DNA of 64,000 nt from Dictyobacter aurantiacus (lineage in GTDB: Bacteria; Chloroflexota; Ktedonobacteria; Ktedonobacterales; Ktedonobacteraceae): positions 4,464,001 to 4,528,000 of the forward strand of contig NZ_BIFQ01000001.1 in assembly GCF_003967515.1 (NCBI RefSeq). The letters run 5' to 3'. Of the stretch, positions 34,627 to 43,290 are shown piece after piece (the first letter of the stretch is position 1; each line of letters opens with the position of its first letter). The notes beneath the pieces were generated by a model that saw only the letters and a program-made list of their open reading frames with translations, searched no databases and was not told the origin of the DNA. The position numbers and the translations under genes were made by a program.

Positions 34627-34925
34627 GGGAGATGCAGGAGGGGCGTGCAGCCCCACCTGCCGGGGGAGTGGTGGTGTCCCCCACAAATTCTCCCACCTCC
34701 CTCCCCGGGGGGGAGGTGCAGGAGGGGCGTGCAGCCCCACCTGCCGGGGCATGGGGTGTCCCCATAGTTTCCCACCTCCCCCTCTCCCCGCCGAAGGCCG
34801 AGGGGTGATGGGGATGCCGAACTTAAGGTAGGGAGGTGCAGGAGGGGCGTGCAGCCCCACCTGCCGGGGCATGGGGTGTCCCCATAGTCCTCTTCTCCCC
34901 CTCTCCCCGCCGTAGGCGGGAATAC
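34627..34925. repeat. Three GC-rich direct repeats after alaS
   Basis: The unit GCAGGAGGGGCGTGCAGCCC plus CACCTGCCGGGG... begins at about 34627, 34711 and 34831. Copies 2 and 3 match over about 60 bp including CATGGGGTGTCCCCATAG; copy 1 diverges after the first 40 bp. Each unit holds the inverted repeats GGGGCGTGCAGCCCC and GGGGTGTCCCC. Short frames through it are by-products of the repeat. The rest of 34595-35085 is AT-rich and holds no gene. Confidence 0.75.
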
Positions 34926-35085
34926 GTAGTTAAAGAAGAAACGCCGCAAAAAGACGCATCTAATAAGCTTGATTTTGCGCTTTTATGCGGGTAATATAAA
35001 AGAAAGGTTGTACATGGATGCGGATTTATTATTGTATTGTTCTATATCTTGCCTGATATGTTAAAAATTGTGATGGAAGGTTACT

Positions 35086-36336
35086 ATGATTTCACGTTAT
35101 GAGCAGGGAGATAGGCGGCGGGTGATTATCGCACGGGTCGCGGTTATCGCGCTTTTCTTTAGTAATGGGACGATCATCGCGAGCTGGGCGGCGCGTATTC
35201 CGGCCGTCCAGGCGAAACTGCAGTTGCCGCCTGGACAATTTGGTCTTGCCTTGCTTGGAGCCGCCGTGGGTGCCCTGATAGCCATGAATGTCGCCGGTCG
35301 CATCTCGATCCGTTTTGGTAGCGCTCTGATTACGACTTTGTCGGCTATTGGCCTGTTTATCACCCTGCCGTTGCTGGCGGTGGCTCCCAATCTGATCGCG
35401 TTGAGCGCGGGCCTGGTCTTTCTGGGCGGCTTTAATGGCGCCATGGATGTGACCATGAATCTGCAAGGAGCTGCGGTTGAGCAGCAGTATGGAAAACCAA
35501 TCTTTAATTCTTTTCACGCCTTCTTCAGCGTGGGTGCCCTGGCAGGAGCTTTTGTCGGCAGTATTTTCGCATCCTACAATATCGAGCCCCTGATCCACTT
35601 TAGCGCGGTCTCCCTGCTCGCTGCGCTCACGGTGCTGATTGCCTCCCGCTTCCTGTTATCTTCATCTTCTGTGGCGAATCCGGCTGAAGAGGGGGCAGCG
35701 AGCAAGAAGAAAGCTCCATTGTTTGTGCGGCCATCGCGTACCCTGCTGGCTCTGGGTACCATCGCTTTCTGTGCCTTGATTAGTGAAGGGGCTATCTCGG
35801 ACTGGAGCGCCCTCTATCTCAATGGTACAGTCCATTCCGGTGCTGGCCTAGCGGCGGCTGGCTTTGCCGTCTTCTCGCTATGCATGGCTATCGGCCGTGG
35901 CGTAGGCGACATCTTCGCCGCTCGCTTTGGACCGGCTGTGCTGGTCTGCATAGGTGGCTTATTGGCGGCGATTGGACTTGGCCTTGGCTTGTTATTCCCC
36001 TCGACCTGGATCGTGATCGTTGGTCTGGGCCTGGTCGGTCTGGGGCTAGCGGTCCTGTTTCCGCTGGTCTTGAGCGCCGCCAGCCGCAACTCCAGTGGGT
36101 CCGCGGAAACCTCGCTGGCGACCGTCTCCACCTGCGGCTATGTAGGATTTCTGATAGGGCCGCCCGTGATTGGTTTCCTCGCCAATAGCTTTAGCCTGCG
36201 CATCGGCTTGTGCTTTGTGGTATTCCTCTGCCTGATCACGTTCCTGTTGGGCAGGGTGGTCGGGAACGGCCCCGCCAGCAAAGAAACCGTGGTGGACGCC
36301 GAAGAGGCCGTCCCCTCATACCCCGAAAAAGCGTAA
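35086..36336 (+). CDS. MFS transporter, YbjJ/fucose-permease-like
   Basis: A 416-residue protein with about 12 membrane spans. Typical loop motif between spans 2 and 3 is NVAGRISIRFGSALI. FNGAMDVTMNLQGAAVEQQYGKP and NSFHAFFSVGALAGA are characteristic of the YbjJ/FucP-like branch. Start ATG has GGAAGG six nt upstream. The substrate is unknown. Gene stands between the repeat block after alaS and the converging AICAR transformylase gene. Confidence 0.87.
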   Translation: MISRYEQGDRRRVIIARVAVIALFFSNGTIIASWAARIPAVQAKLQLPPGQFGLALLGAAVGALIAMNVAGRISIRFGSALITTLSAIGLFITLPLLAVAPNLIALSAGLVFLGGFNGAMDVTMNLQGAAVEQQYGKPIFNSFHAFFSVGALAGAFVGSIFASYNIEPLIHFSAVSLLAALTVLIASRFLLSSSSVANPAEEGAASKKKAPLFVRPSRTLLALGTIAFCALISEGAISDWSALYLNGTVHSGAGLAAAGFAVFSLCMAIGRGVGDIFAARFGPAVLVCIGGLLAAIGLGLGLLFPSTWIVIVGLGLVGLGLAVLFPLVLSAASRNSSGSAETSLATVSTCGYVGFLIGPPVIGFLANSFSLRIGLCFVVFLCLITFLLGRVVGNGPASKETVVDAEEAVPSYPEKA

Positions 36337-36533
36337 TGTAACGCCAATCGGGACCGCCATCGCCGTTGTCGTCGTCATAGGTTCGGCCCTCGCGGCCGAT
36401 TTCCTCGCCCCGCACGACAACGCCCACACCCATGTCCGGCCCTTGCGGCCGATTTTCCCTCCACGCACACCCATGTCCACCAAACGGGAGGATTCATACG
36501 AGGAGAAGAAATCGGCCGCATGGGCCGAACCTA

Positions 36534-37718
36534 TTAATGGTGGAAGAGGCGCACGCCGGTGAAGGCCATCGCCATGCCATAGTCGTCGCAGGCCTCTATG
36601 ACGAGGTCGTCGCGCAGCGAGCCGCCGGGCTGAGCCACGTACTTCACGCCATACATGGCGCCGCAATCGATGCTATCGCGGAAGGGGAAGAAGGCGTCCG
36701 ATCCCAGGGCTACGCCGCTGAGGGTCTTGAGCCACTCCTGCTTCTCTTCTGGCGTCAGGCGCTGTGGGACCTCCTCGAAGTTCTCTTTCCATTGTTCGAG
36801 CTCGATCGGCGTCACATCGTCGCGCAGGTAGAGATCGATGGCATTGACGCGATCCTGGCGTTTGGTCCCCGCCTTCCAGCGCAGTTCGGCGATGCGTGGA
36901 TGCAGGCGCAGATACCAGATGGCGGCCTTCGATCCGGCCAGACGCGTACACTGGATGCGCGACTGCTGTCCCGCTCCAATGCCGATGCACTGTCCATCAA
37001 CCGCGAAGCAGACCGAGTTCGATTGCGTATATTTGAGTGCGATCAGTGAAATCAGTAGATCTCGCTGGGCTTCTGCGGTCAGCTCCTTGTTTTTGGTGGG
37101 GATAGTGTTGAACCACTCGGGACTGGCCAGGGCCGTATTGCGCTTCTGCTCAAAGGTAACACCGTAGACCTCGCGCTGCTCAAACTCGGCCGGCTCATAG
37201 CTGGGATCCATCTGCAGCACGATATAGCGGCCCTTCTGCTTTTTGCGCAGAATCTCCAGGGCTTCTGGCTCATAGCCGGGGGCGATTACACCATCGGAGA
37301 CCTCGCGGTTGAGCAGGCGTGCGGTCGGCACATCCACGACATCGCTGAGGGCGGCCCAGTCGCCGAATGACGACAGGCGATCTGCTCCGCGCGCGCGGGC
37401 ATAGGCGCTGGCCAGCGGCGACAGCTCCAGGTCATCCACATCGTAGGCTTTTTTTAACTGCTCACTCAAAGGCAAGCCGACCGCCGCACCGGCGGGACTG
37501 ACATGCTTGAAGGAGGCCGCCGCTGGCAGCTTCAGTACCGTCTTCAGTTCCTTGACCAACTGCCAGGAGTTCAATGCATCCAGCAGGTTGATATAGCCAG
37601 GTGCGCCATTAAGGACGGTAAAGGGCAGATCGCCGCTCTTCATGAAGACGCGCGCTGGCTTCTGATGCGGATTACAACCATATCGTAGGCTCAATTCGTT
37701 TTGTATGTTCTCTGTCAT
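36534..37718 (-). CDS. purH: Stand-alone AICAR transformylase (eukaryote-like), no IMP cyclohydrolase domain
   Basis: A 394-residue protein equal to the C-terminal domain of bifunctional PurH/ATIC; it adds a formyl group from 10-formyl-THF to AICAR. The catalytic Lys-His pair is in SFKHVSPAGAAVG. Other blocks are AYARARGADRLSSFGDWAAL, REVSDGVIAPGYEPEALEIL, KYTQSNSVCFAVDGQ, GIGAGQQSRIQCTRLAG, SDAFFPFRD and the terminal RLFHH. These match, as I recall it, human ATIC (for example KHVSPAG and KYTQSNSVCYAKNGQ) much better than E. coli PurH. The MGS-like cyclohydrolase domain is absent; the PurO-type gene at 9054 can supply it. The ATG at 37718 is preferred but has no close ribosome-binding site; 37742 is an alternative. 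It follows glyA by 75 nt, so both probably share the ZTP-controlled transcript. Confidence 0.92.
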   Translation of the reverse strand: MTENIQNELSLRYGCNPHQKPARVFMKSGDLPFTVLNGAPGYINLLDALNSWQLVKELKTVLKLPAAASFKHVSPAGAAVGLPLSEQLKKAYDVDDLELSPLASAYARARGADRLSSFGDWAALSDVVDVPTARLLNREVSDGVIAPGYEPEALEILRKKQKGRYIVLQMDPSYEPAEFEQREVYGVTFEQKRNTALASPEWFNTIPTKNKELTAEAQRDLLISLIALKYTQSNSVCFAVDGQCIGIGAGQQSRIQCTRLAGSKAAIWYLRLHPRIAELRWKAGTKRQDRVNAIDLYLRDDVTPIELEQWKENFEEVPQRLTPEEKQEWLKTLSGVALGSDAFFPFRDSIDCGAMYGVKYVAQPGGSLRDDLVIEACDDYGMAMAFTGVRLFHH

Positions 37719-37746
37719 GATGGCTCTGTGTTTCCTCTGCATGGTC

Positions 37747-37779
37747 GGCTATCGCTACCATACAATAGTAGCGATAGCC
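37747..37779 (-). terminator. Hairpin between glyA and purH
   Basis: GGCTATCGCTAC (37747-37758) pairs with GTAGCGATAGCC (37768-37779), 9-nt loop, no T tract on either side. It may lower purH relative to glyA or protect mRNA ends rather than terminate fully. Confidence 0.5.
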
Positions 37780-37793
37780 CGATGATCAATTGC

Positions 37794-39329
37794 TTAGTTA
37801 GCGGCAGCCGTGACAACCTCTGCCTGTACGAGATCAAGGTTGAGCTCTGGATAGAGCTGGTGACGGGCCAGCAAGTTCTGCACGCGCTGCCGCGCCTCGG
37901 CCAGGATCTGCTCATCCAGCATATATTTGGTCAGACTCTTCTTGCCGCTGGCGGTTTTGGCGGCTGTGACGTTGCCAAGCACCAGCTTGATGATGCTGGC
38001 GATCTCGCGCATCTCCTCTGGCCCCATGCCCAGCGTCGTCGTCGCCGGCGTCCCGATGCGCAGGCCGCTGGTATACCAGGGTCCGTTAGCATCGAAGGGG
38101 AGCGAATTGCGGTTCAGCGTGATATTGCACTCGCGTAGCACCGACTCGGCCTGCCGACCGGTCAGGCCGAAGGTTTTAGCCACATCGATCAGCAGCAGGT
38201 GATTATCGGTCCCGCCGGTTAATACATTGAGTCCTTCTTCTACACATGCCTCGGCCAGCGCCTGTGAGTTCTCAACGATTTTATGGGCATAGGTCTGGAA
38301 CTCGGGTCTGCAGGCTTCGCGGAAGGCGATGGCCTTCGCTGCCATCACGTGTGGCAGTGGACCACCCAGCATAGCGGGGCAGCCCTTGTTGACCCACTCG
38401 GCGAACTCCTCTTTACATAGTACCAGGCCACCACGTGGTCCACGCAGCGTCTTATGGGTGGTTGAGGTTACCACGTGCGCGTGTGGAACCGGATCGAACT
38501 CGCCCGTGAAGACCTTGCCGGCGACCAGGCCCGCGAAGTGGGCCATATCCACCATCAGCACGGCCCCTACCTCGTCCGCCATCTCGCGCATGCGGGCAAA
38601 GTTCAGCTTGCGCGGATAGGCGCTGTAACCAGCTAGCAGGATTAAAGGTTTGACCTCGTGCAACTGCTGGCGCAGCTGATCCAGATCGATCAGGCCGCTG
38701 TTTGGATCGACCGAATAGGTATAGACGTCGAAAAGGTGGCTGGAGATGTTATGGCGATAGCCGTGGGTGAGATGACCACCGGAATAATAATCCAGCGAAA
38801 GTAGACGCTGGTTGTGAACCACCTCACGCACCTTGTTCCAGTCCTCACGCGAGAGCTTAGAGGGATCTTCCTGACCCAGCTCGGCCAGTACCGGTTTCTG
38901 CGCTTTGGCTGAGAGGATCGCCAGGAAGGCCACCAGGTTTGCGTCGGCCCCTGAGTGTGGCTGCACGTAGGCGTAGTCGGCTCCGAAGAGTTGTTGCGCC
39001 AGTTGGGCCGCCTCTGACTCGATGGCATCGACATTGTCGCAGCCCGCGTAGAAGCGGTGATTGGGATACCCCTCGGCATACTTATCGGTTAACAGGTTGC
39101 CCATGGCTAGCTGCGTAGCGAGCGAACTATAATTCTCGCTGGCGATCATTTTCAAATTGCTGCGCTGATCCTGCAACTCCTGAATAATGCTGGCAGCGAT
39201 CGTAGGCGAAACACTGTTGACCTGGTCCAGGGAAGCATAAAAGGCTGCCGCAGCAGAATCGGGGGATTGACCCTGAAGGCTATTGAGATAGCGAATCAGC
39301 AGGGATTGTGTGGGAGTGCTTGTAGACAT
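37794..39329 (-). CDS. glyA: Serine hydroxymethyltransferase, long-insert form
   Basis: A 511-residue enzyme; E. coli GlyA is 417. The ATG at 39329 follows AAAGGAGTACC; a longer frame runs into the riboswitch and was rejected. SHMT blocks: MIASENYSSLATQLAMGN, TDKYAEGYPNHRFYAGC, YVQPHSGADAN, and the PLP Lys in TSTTHKTLRGPRGG. The extra length lies in an N-terminal stretch of about 35 residues, an insert around LGQEDPSKLSREDWNKVREV, and a C-terminal tail. Long forms of this kind are known in some other bacteria. It converts serine and THF to glycine and methylene-THF, feeding the formyl donor needed by the next gene. A ZTP riboswitch precedes it. Confidence 0.94.
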   Translation of the reverse strand: MSTSTPTQSLLIRYLNSLQGQSPDSAAAAFYASLDQVNSVSPTIAASIIQELQDQRSNLKMIASENYSSLATQLAMGNLLTDKYAEGYPNHRFYAGCDNVDAIESEAAQLAQQLFGADYAYVQPHSGADANLVAFLAILSAKAQKPVLAELGQEDPSKLSREDWNKVREVVHNQRLLSLDYYSGGHLTHGYRHNISSHLFDVYTYSVDPNSGLIDLDQLRQQLHEVKPLILLAGYSAYPRKLNFARMREMADEVGAVLMVDMAHFAGLVAGKVFTGEFDPVPHAHVVTSTTHKTLRGPRGGLVLCKEEFAEWVNKGCPAMLGGPLPHVMAAKAIAFREACRPEFQTYAHKIVENSQALAEACVEEGLNVLTGGTDNHLLLIDVAKTFGLTGRQAESVLRECNITLNRNSLPFDANGPWYTSGLRIGTPATTTLGMGPEEMREIASIIKLVLGNVTAAKTASGKKSLTKYMLDEQILAEARQRVQNLLARHQLYPELNLDLVQAEVVTAAAN

Positions 39330-39356
39330 CGTCGGTACTCCTTTGCTGTCAATATT

Positions 39357-39476
39357 CCAAAAACGTCCGCAAACGTTTTTTTCGTATATCCAGCCCAGGC
39401 GAGCGACTGTTGTATTTCTATTCCTTCTGGCTTCCTCGTGGTTATCCACTACTTATCGCCAGTTGCCAGAAGAATA
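39357..39476 (-). promoter_or_regulatory. ZTP (pfl) riboswitch with terminator, upstream of glyA-purH
   Basis: Read on the minus strand from 39476: TCTGGCAACTGGCGATAAG, then GTGGATAACCAC, GAGGAAGCCAGA closing P1, a variable linker, and the conserved CGCCTGGGC (39401-39393). The CGCC part can form the pseudoknot with GGCG. The order and spacing match the ZTP consensus (ACUGGCG, GUGG-AAACCAC, GGGGA, CGCCUGGGC). A weak hairpin with A/T flanks, ACGTTTGCGGACGTTTTT, lies at about 39360-39384 and may be the terminator. ZTP or ZMP should increase glyA and purH expression. Confidence 0.88.
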
Positions 39477-39564
39477 CAATTTTCAATCTCCTGAAAGATG
39501 ATCCTGACGTATCACCTTCCATACATATAAGTATAACAGCCCCCTGAACACAGTCAAGAGGGAC

Positions 39565-39690
39565 CTTTTAGTTGTGTGAGTTGGTGAGTGAGGCGCGCAG
39601 GCGCGCCTCACTCACCAACTCACACAACTAAAAGCGGTCGCGCAGGCGGACGTCTGTGCGGGGGCGCTCACGTGCCCGTTTTATATTGGT
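39565..39690 (+). repeat. P-T element, copy with 33-bp arms
   Basis: Perfect arms 39565-39597 and 39602-39634 with loop CAGG, then the tail GCGGTCGCGCAGGCGGACGT and GCGGGGGCGCTCACGTGCCC. The outer arm sequence differs from that of the other copies, while the tail is conserved. Confidence 0.78.
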
Positions 39691-40094
39691 GCATGGGGGG
39701 CGCTGCCCCCTTGCCAAAAGGGAAGGCGGCAATAAACACGAAACGTTCCCCAAAAAAAGGAAATGCCCCTGTAGAGGCGTCCCTTGAGGTCGCCCGGGCT
39801 GCCAGCGACAGCGACGGCAGCCCGGCCCCCCCCAAGACACCGCTTCTCATGTCTTCCATGCTCGCCTACGGGGCACTTTCGCGACACCGTTCCACACACG
39901 AACCTAAAAGTAAACGCTCCTTTTTGGATTTAAAATTTAGATTTAAAACTTCTGGATCAGTTTGTGAGGGGGAGGTGGTCTGGAAACGTAATGTTAGTGG
40001 ACATGTTGCATCCTGGCTTACCTCTATAGGTAGAAAGGTGATAACAGCATACAATGTATATATTTGCAATGTGTAGAGATCGTTAAGGACTATT
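39691..40094. other. Intergenic region before the HEAT-repeat gene
   Basis: No gene supported. It contains an imperfect palindrome GCCCGGGCTGCC...GGCAGCCCGGC near 39795-39830 and AT-rich sequence after 39900 that probably holds the promoter of the HEAT-repeat gene. Confidence 0.45.
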
Positions 40095-41666
40095 ATGATA
40101 GATATAGAGCATTCGTTAGATCAGTTTATCGCTGATCTAAACAGCGAGGATGATGTTGTGCAGCTTCCTACAAATGGGGAACGAAGGGAAAACGAATGTG
40201 AGCATGCAATAGCGTCTCTGACAGCAGCGCTCAATAGTGACATAGTCTCTGATCAACTTGCTTCTGAGACGTATATCAATGATGATCGTTTGCCAGATAT
40301 CTTGATTGGATTATATCATCCGCAGCGGCAGCATCGCCTGGAGACAATCTACGCGCTGGCGGAACTGAAAGATGCACGGGCGATCAAGCCCTTGATCTCT
40401 CTATTTGAGGACGAGACTGGCGAGGTCAGTCTGACTGCGGCCCGCGCTGTGGCCACGTTTGGCAGCGTTGCCATGGAGCCGTTGTTGGCCGCCCTTGCCA
40501 GTAAGTCGGTGGATCAGCGCTATTGTGCGGCTGAGGCACTGGGAGAGCTTGGCGACAAGCGAGCCGTGGTTGCACTGCTGATCGCGACCAGGGATGAAGA
40601 TCCGACCGTTCGCGCCCAGGCTGCTGAGGCATTGGGTAAGCTCGGGGATTATCGGGCGGTAGAGCCCTTGCTCGCGATGCTGCACGATGACTACACAGAC
40701 GCGCGCTGCAAGGCGGCCGAAGCACTGGGACTGCTCTGCGACGCTCGCGCGGTCACTCCTCTGCTGCTGACCCTCAATGATAAAAAGGAGCGTGTGCGTA
40801 TTGAAGCCATCCACTCCCTGGCTCTGCTGGGAGATCGTGGCGCGGTCGCGCCCCTGCTGGCGTTGCTACCGGATTCCCTCTACTATGAGCGCATCGAGAT
40901 CATTGAGGCCCTGGGTGCCCTGAATGATGAGCAGGCTATCGAGCCGCTGCTGCAAAGGGCATTGCACGACCAGGAGAAGCGCGTGCGTCAGGAGTGCATC
41001 GTGGCTCTCGGCCACGTGGGGGATGAGCGGGTCATTGAGCCGCTCAAGGTAGCTCTGACCACTATCACCGACAGTTTTTTGCGCTCGTATATGATTAAAA
41101 CCCTGGGCATGCTCGGCTGTCGCTATGCCCGGCATATTTCCTGCTTGCTGGCGGTGCTGCTGCCCTGGTTATCCGATACCAGCCAGGGGCTCTCGTACTA
41201 TGTACGCGCTGCGGCGGCTACCGCTGTAGGCCGCTTTGGTGATATCCGCGCTCTGGAACCTTTACTGGCACGGCTGGATGACGAGCATTACTATGTGCGC
41301 GCGCACGTGGCACGCGCCCTGGTGGATATTCCCGACCCCCGCATAATCCCTCCTCTGATTCGTACACTATCTGATGCGCACCCCAGCGTACGGGTCATGG
41401 GGGCTGAGGCGCTGGGTAAGTGTGGCGATAGGCGCGCCATCGGCCCTTTGTCGAACCTGCTCAAAGATGAAAACGGGGTTGTGCGGGCACACGCGGCCGA
41501 AGCGCTGGGATTCCTTGGGACCGTCCAGACGCTGCCCCTGCTTACCTTGCTGCAGTCCGATAATACCCTTGTGGCGACGAACAAACCGGATTGGCAGTGT
41601 CGCACGGTGAAGGACGTTGCCAGTGAGGCCATCGAACGTATCACGATGCGCTGCGCACGCTCATAG
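40095..41666 (+). CDS. HEAT-repeat (PBS-lyase-like) protein
   Basis: A 523-residue protein made of about a dozen HEAT/armadillo-like repeats of 31 residues from residue 70 to the end; typical units are AAEALGELGDKRAVVALLIA and AAEALGKLGDYRAVEPLLAML. The N-terminal 60 residues are acidic and unrelated. Such proteins are scaffolds for protein contacts; related PBS-lyase repeats also occur in phycobilin lyases, but no pigment genes are here. Start ATG has AAGGA six nt upstream. The function is unknown and the neighbours give no hint. It converges with argD at a long palindrome. Confidence 0.88.
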   Translation: MIDIEHSLDQFIADLNSEDDVVQLPTNGERRENECEHAIASLTAALNSDIVSDQLASETYINDDRLPDILIGLYHPQRQHRLETIYALAELKDARAIKPLISLFEDETGEVSLTAARAVATFGSVAMEPLLAALASKSVDQRYCAAEALGELGDKRAVVALLIATRDEDPTVRAQAAEALGKLGDYRAVEPLLAMLHDDYTDARCKAAEALGLLCDARAVTPLLLTLNDKKERVRIEAIHSLALLGDRGAVAPLLALLPDSLYYERIEIIEALGALNDEQAIEPLLQRALHDQEKRVRQECIVALGHVGDERVIEPLKVALTTITDSFLRSYMIKTLGMLGCRYARHISCLLAVLLPWLSDTSQGLSYYVRAAAATAVGRFGDIRALEPLLARLDDEHYYVRAHVARALVDIPDPRIIPPLIRTLSDAHPSVRVMGAEALGKCGDRRAIGPLSNLLKDENGVVRAHAAEALGFLGTVQTLPLLTLLQSDNTLVATNKPDWQCRTVKDVASEAIERITMRCARS

Positions 41667-41693
41667 AGAGCGGCAGGCTCTCCTCTTTATCTA

Positions 41694-41755
41694 AAAGACC
41701 AGAAGGGCAGGGGTGGGGCCGCGACTGCGGCCCCACCCCTGCCCTTCTGGTCTTT
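41694..41755. terminator. 29-bp perfect palindrome between converging genes
   Basis: Arms 41694-41722 and 41727-41755, loop GACT. The arms begin with AAAGACC and end with GGTCTTT, so both strands have a short U tract after the stem; it can serve as a bidirectional terminator for the HEAT gene and argD. Confidence 0.85.
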
Positions 41756-41759
41756 ATTC

Positions 41760-42983
41760 CTATGCCTGGGCGGCGGGCAGATTGGCTACCTCTGCCAGCG
41801 TGGCATCGAGAATCTGGGTCGCCTCGTCGATGTCGGCGGTGGTCAGGATCAGGGGCGGAATCATGCGCAGGGTTTGCGGATTGGTGCTGTTGAGGAGGAG
41901 TCCGTGCTCCATCGCTTTCTGCACAATCACGGGTCCTAGACCGTGTTTGACGTTCACCGCGCGCATCAGGCCGATGCCTCGCGGGCTGTCGATGAAGGGA
42001 TACTTCGCGCACAGCTGCTCCAGCTTCTCCTTCCAGTACTCGCCCATTTGGGTGGCGTTGTCGAGGAGATTCTGCTCGGTGATCGTTTTGATGGTGGCGA
42101 TGCCGGCGGCACAGGCAATGGGATTGCCGCCGAAGGTCGTGCCATGGTCGCCGGGCACGAATATGTCTGTGCGTGGATCCGTCAGCATGGCACCGATCGG
42201 CACGCCGCCGGCCAGTCCCTTGGCCAGGGTTACAATATCGGGACGCACATAGTGCTGCCAGCTGAAGAACTTGCCGGTACGGCCAGAGCCGGCCTGGACC
42301 TCGTCGCAGATAAGCACCAGGTTCTGCTCATCGCACCAGTCGCGCAGACCCTGCATGAACTCCTGGCTAGCTGGCCAGATGCCGCCTTCCCCTTGAACCG
42401 CCTCAACCAGAATGGCGGCGGTCTTATCGCTGGTCGCCTTTTTCACCGCTTCCAGATCGTTAAATGGCACCTGCTTAAATCCATCGGGTAGCGGGGCCCA
42501 GGTGGCCTGGTAAGCGGGCTGGCCGGTTGCAGCGGTTGTTGCCATCGTACGGCCATGGAAGCTATTCTCCATGCTGATGATCTCGTAGGCGCCATTGCGA
42601 TGCAAGCGACCATACTTACGTGCTAGCTTAAAGGCACCTTCGTTCGCCTCGGCGCCGCTATTTGAAAAGAACGAGCGCATCCCATCGCTCTGAATGCCGA
42701 GCAATTCGGCCAGCTCAATCTGCCGTACATTATAATAGAGGTTAGAAACGTGTACGAGCTGCGTCACCTGTTGCTGAACCGCCTCGACAACAGCGGGATG
42801 ACAATGGCCCAGAACATTGACCGCAATACCCGCCACAAAATCAAGATAGCTTTTGCCCTCACTATCCCATACACGCGTGCCTTCTCCACGTACGAGCGTG
42901 ATTGGGTGGCGTTTAAACGTTCCCTGATAATATTTCTGCTCAAGGGAGACCCAGTCGCGTTGGTTCAGCTCTGTTGTTGTCAT
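41760..42983 (-). CDS. argD: Acetylornithine/ornithine-type aminotransferase
   Basis: A 407-residue class III PLP aminotransferase. Motifs: LDFVAGIAVNVLGHCHPAVVEAV, FFSNSGAEANEGAFKLARKYG, AILVEAVQGEGGIWPAS, LICDEVQAGSGRTGKFFSWQHY and the PLP Lys in VTLAKGLAGGVPIGAM. ArgD converts N-acetylglutamate semialdehyde to N-acetylornithine in arginine synthesis; related enzymes act on succinylornithine or diaminopimelate intermediates. No other arg gene is adjacent, so the exact substrate is by family only. ATG at 42983 follows GAGGAGC. Confidence 0.9.
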   Translation of the reverse strand: MTTTELNQRDWVSLEQKYYQGTFKRHPITLVRGEGTRVWDSEGKSYLDFVAGIAVNVLGHCHPAVVEAVQQQVTQLVHVSNLYYNVRQIELAELLGIQSDGMRSFFSNSGAEANEGAFKLARKYGRLHRNGAYEIISMENSFHGRTMATTAATGQPAYQATWAPLPDGFKQVPFNDLEAVKKATSDKTAAILVEAVQGEGGIWPASQEFMQGLRDWCDEQNLVLICDEVQAGSGRTGKFFSWQHYVRPDIVTLAKGLAGGVPIGAMLTDPRTDIFVPGDHGTTFGGNPIACAAGIATIKTITEQNLLDNATQMGEYWKEKLEQLCAKYPFIDSPRGIGLMRAVNVKHGLGPVIVQKAMEHGLLLNSTNPQTLRMIPPLILTTADIDEATQILDATLAEVANLPAAQA

Positions 42984-43133
42984 AGAGACCGCTCCTCTTC
43001 ATCCAAGATAGTGTTGATTACTGGTATTCTGTATAGATTGCTCAGGTATCAAATAGATAAAACGGTACGCGAAAAAGCTGGCATGCCTGCATGGTAGTGA
43101 GCATAGAGAACAGAACACCCTGCCATACAATGA

Positions 43134-43206
43134 AAAAAGTTCCTGGAAAACTCCGGCTCCCAGATGTATATCGCCTATAAAGGGAACGAAGAACCTGGAA
43201 CTTTTG
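43134..43206 (-). terminator. Inverted repeat after the glyoxalase-CPBP gene
   Basis: AAAAGTTCC and GGAACTTTT flank a 55-nt internal region; on the minus strand the second arm runs into six T. It lies between the fusion gene and argD and most likely ends the former's transcript. The rest of 42984-43290 holds no gene. Confidence 0.55.
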
Positions 43207-43290
43207 CTGTACCCTTCTCATTGTACAATGAGGTGATCCACGTGGACAACCCCTTGAGGCATGGACCATCCACTGACCAATTGTGTGTAT

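Noticed and set aside
34515..34949. Repetitive proteins in several frames after alaS
   Set aside because: All are translations of the GC-rich direct repeats at 34627-34925.
39588..40076. Protein frame through the palindrome after glyA
   Set aside because: Runs across a palindrome and its tail; sequence is low-quality Arg/Pro/Ser and has no start signal.
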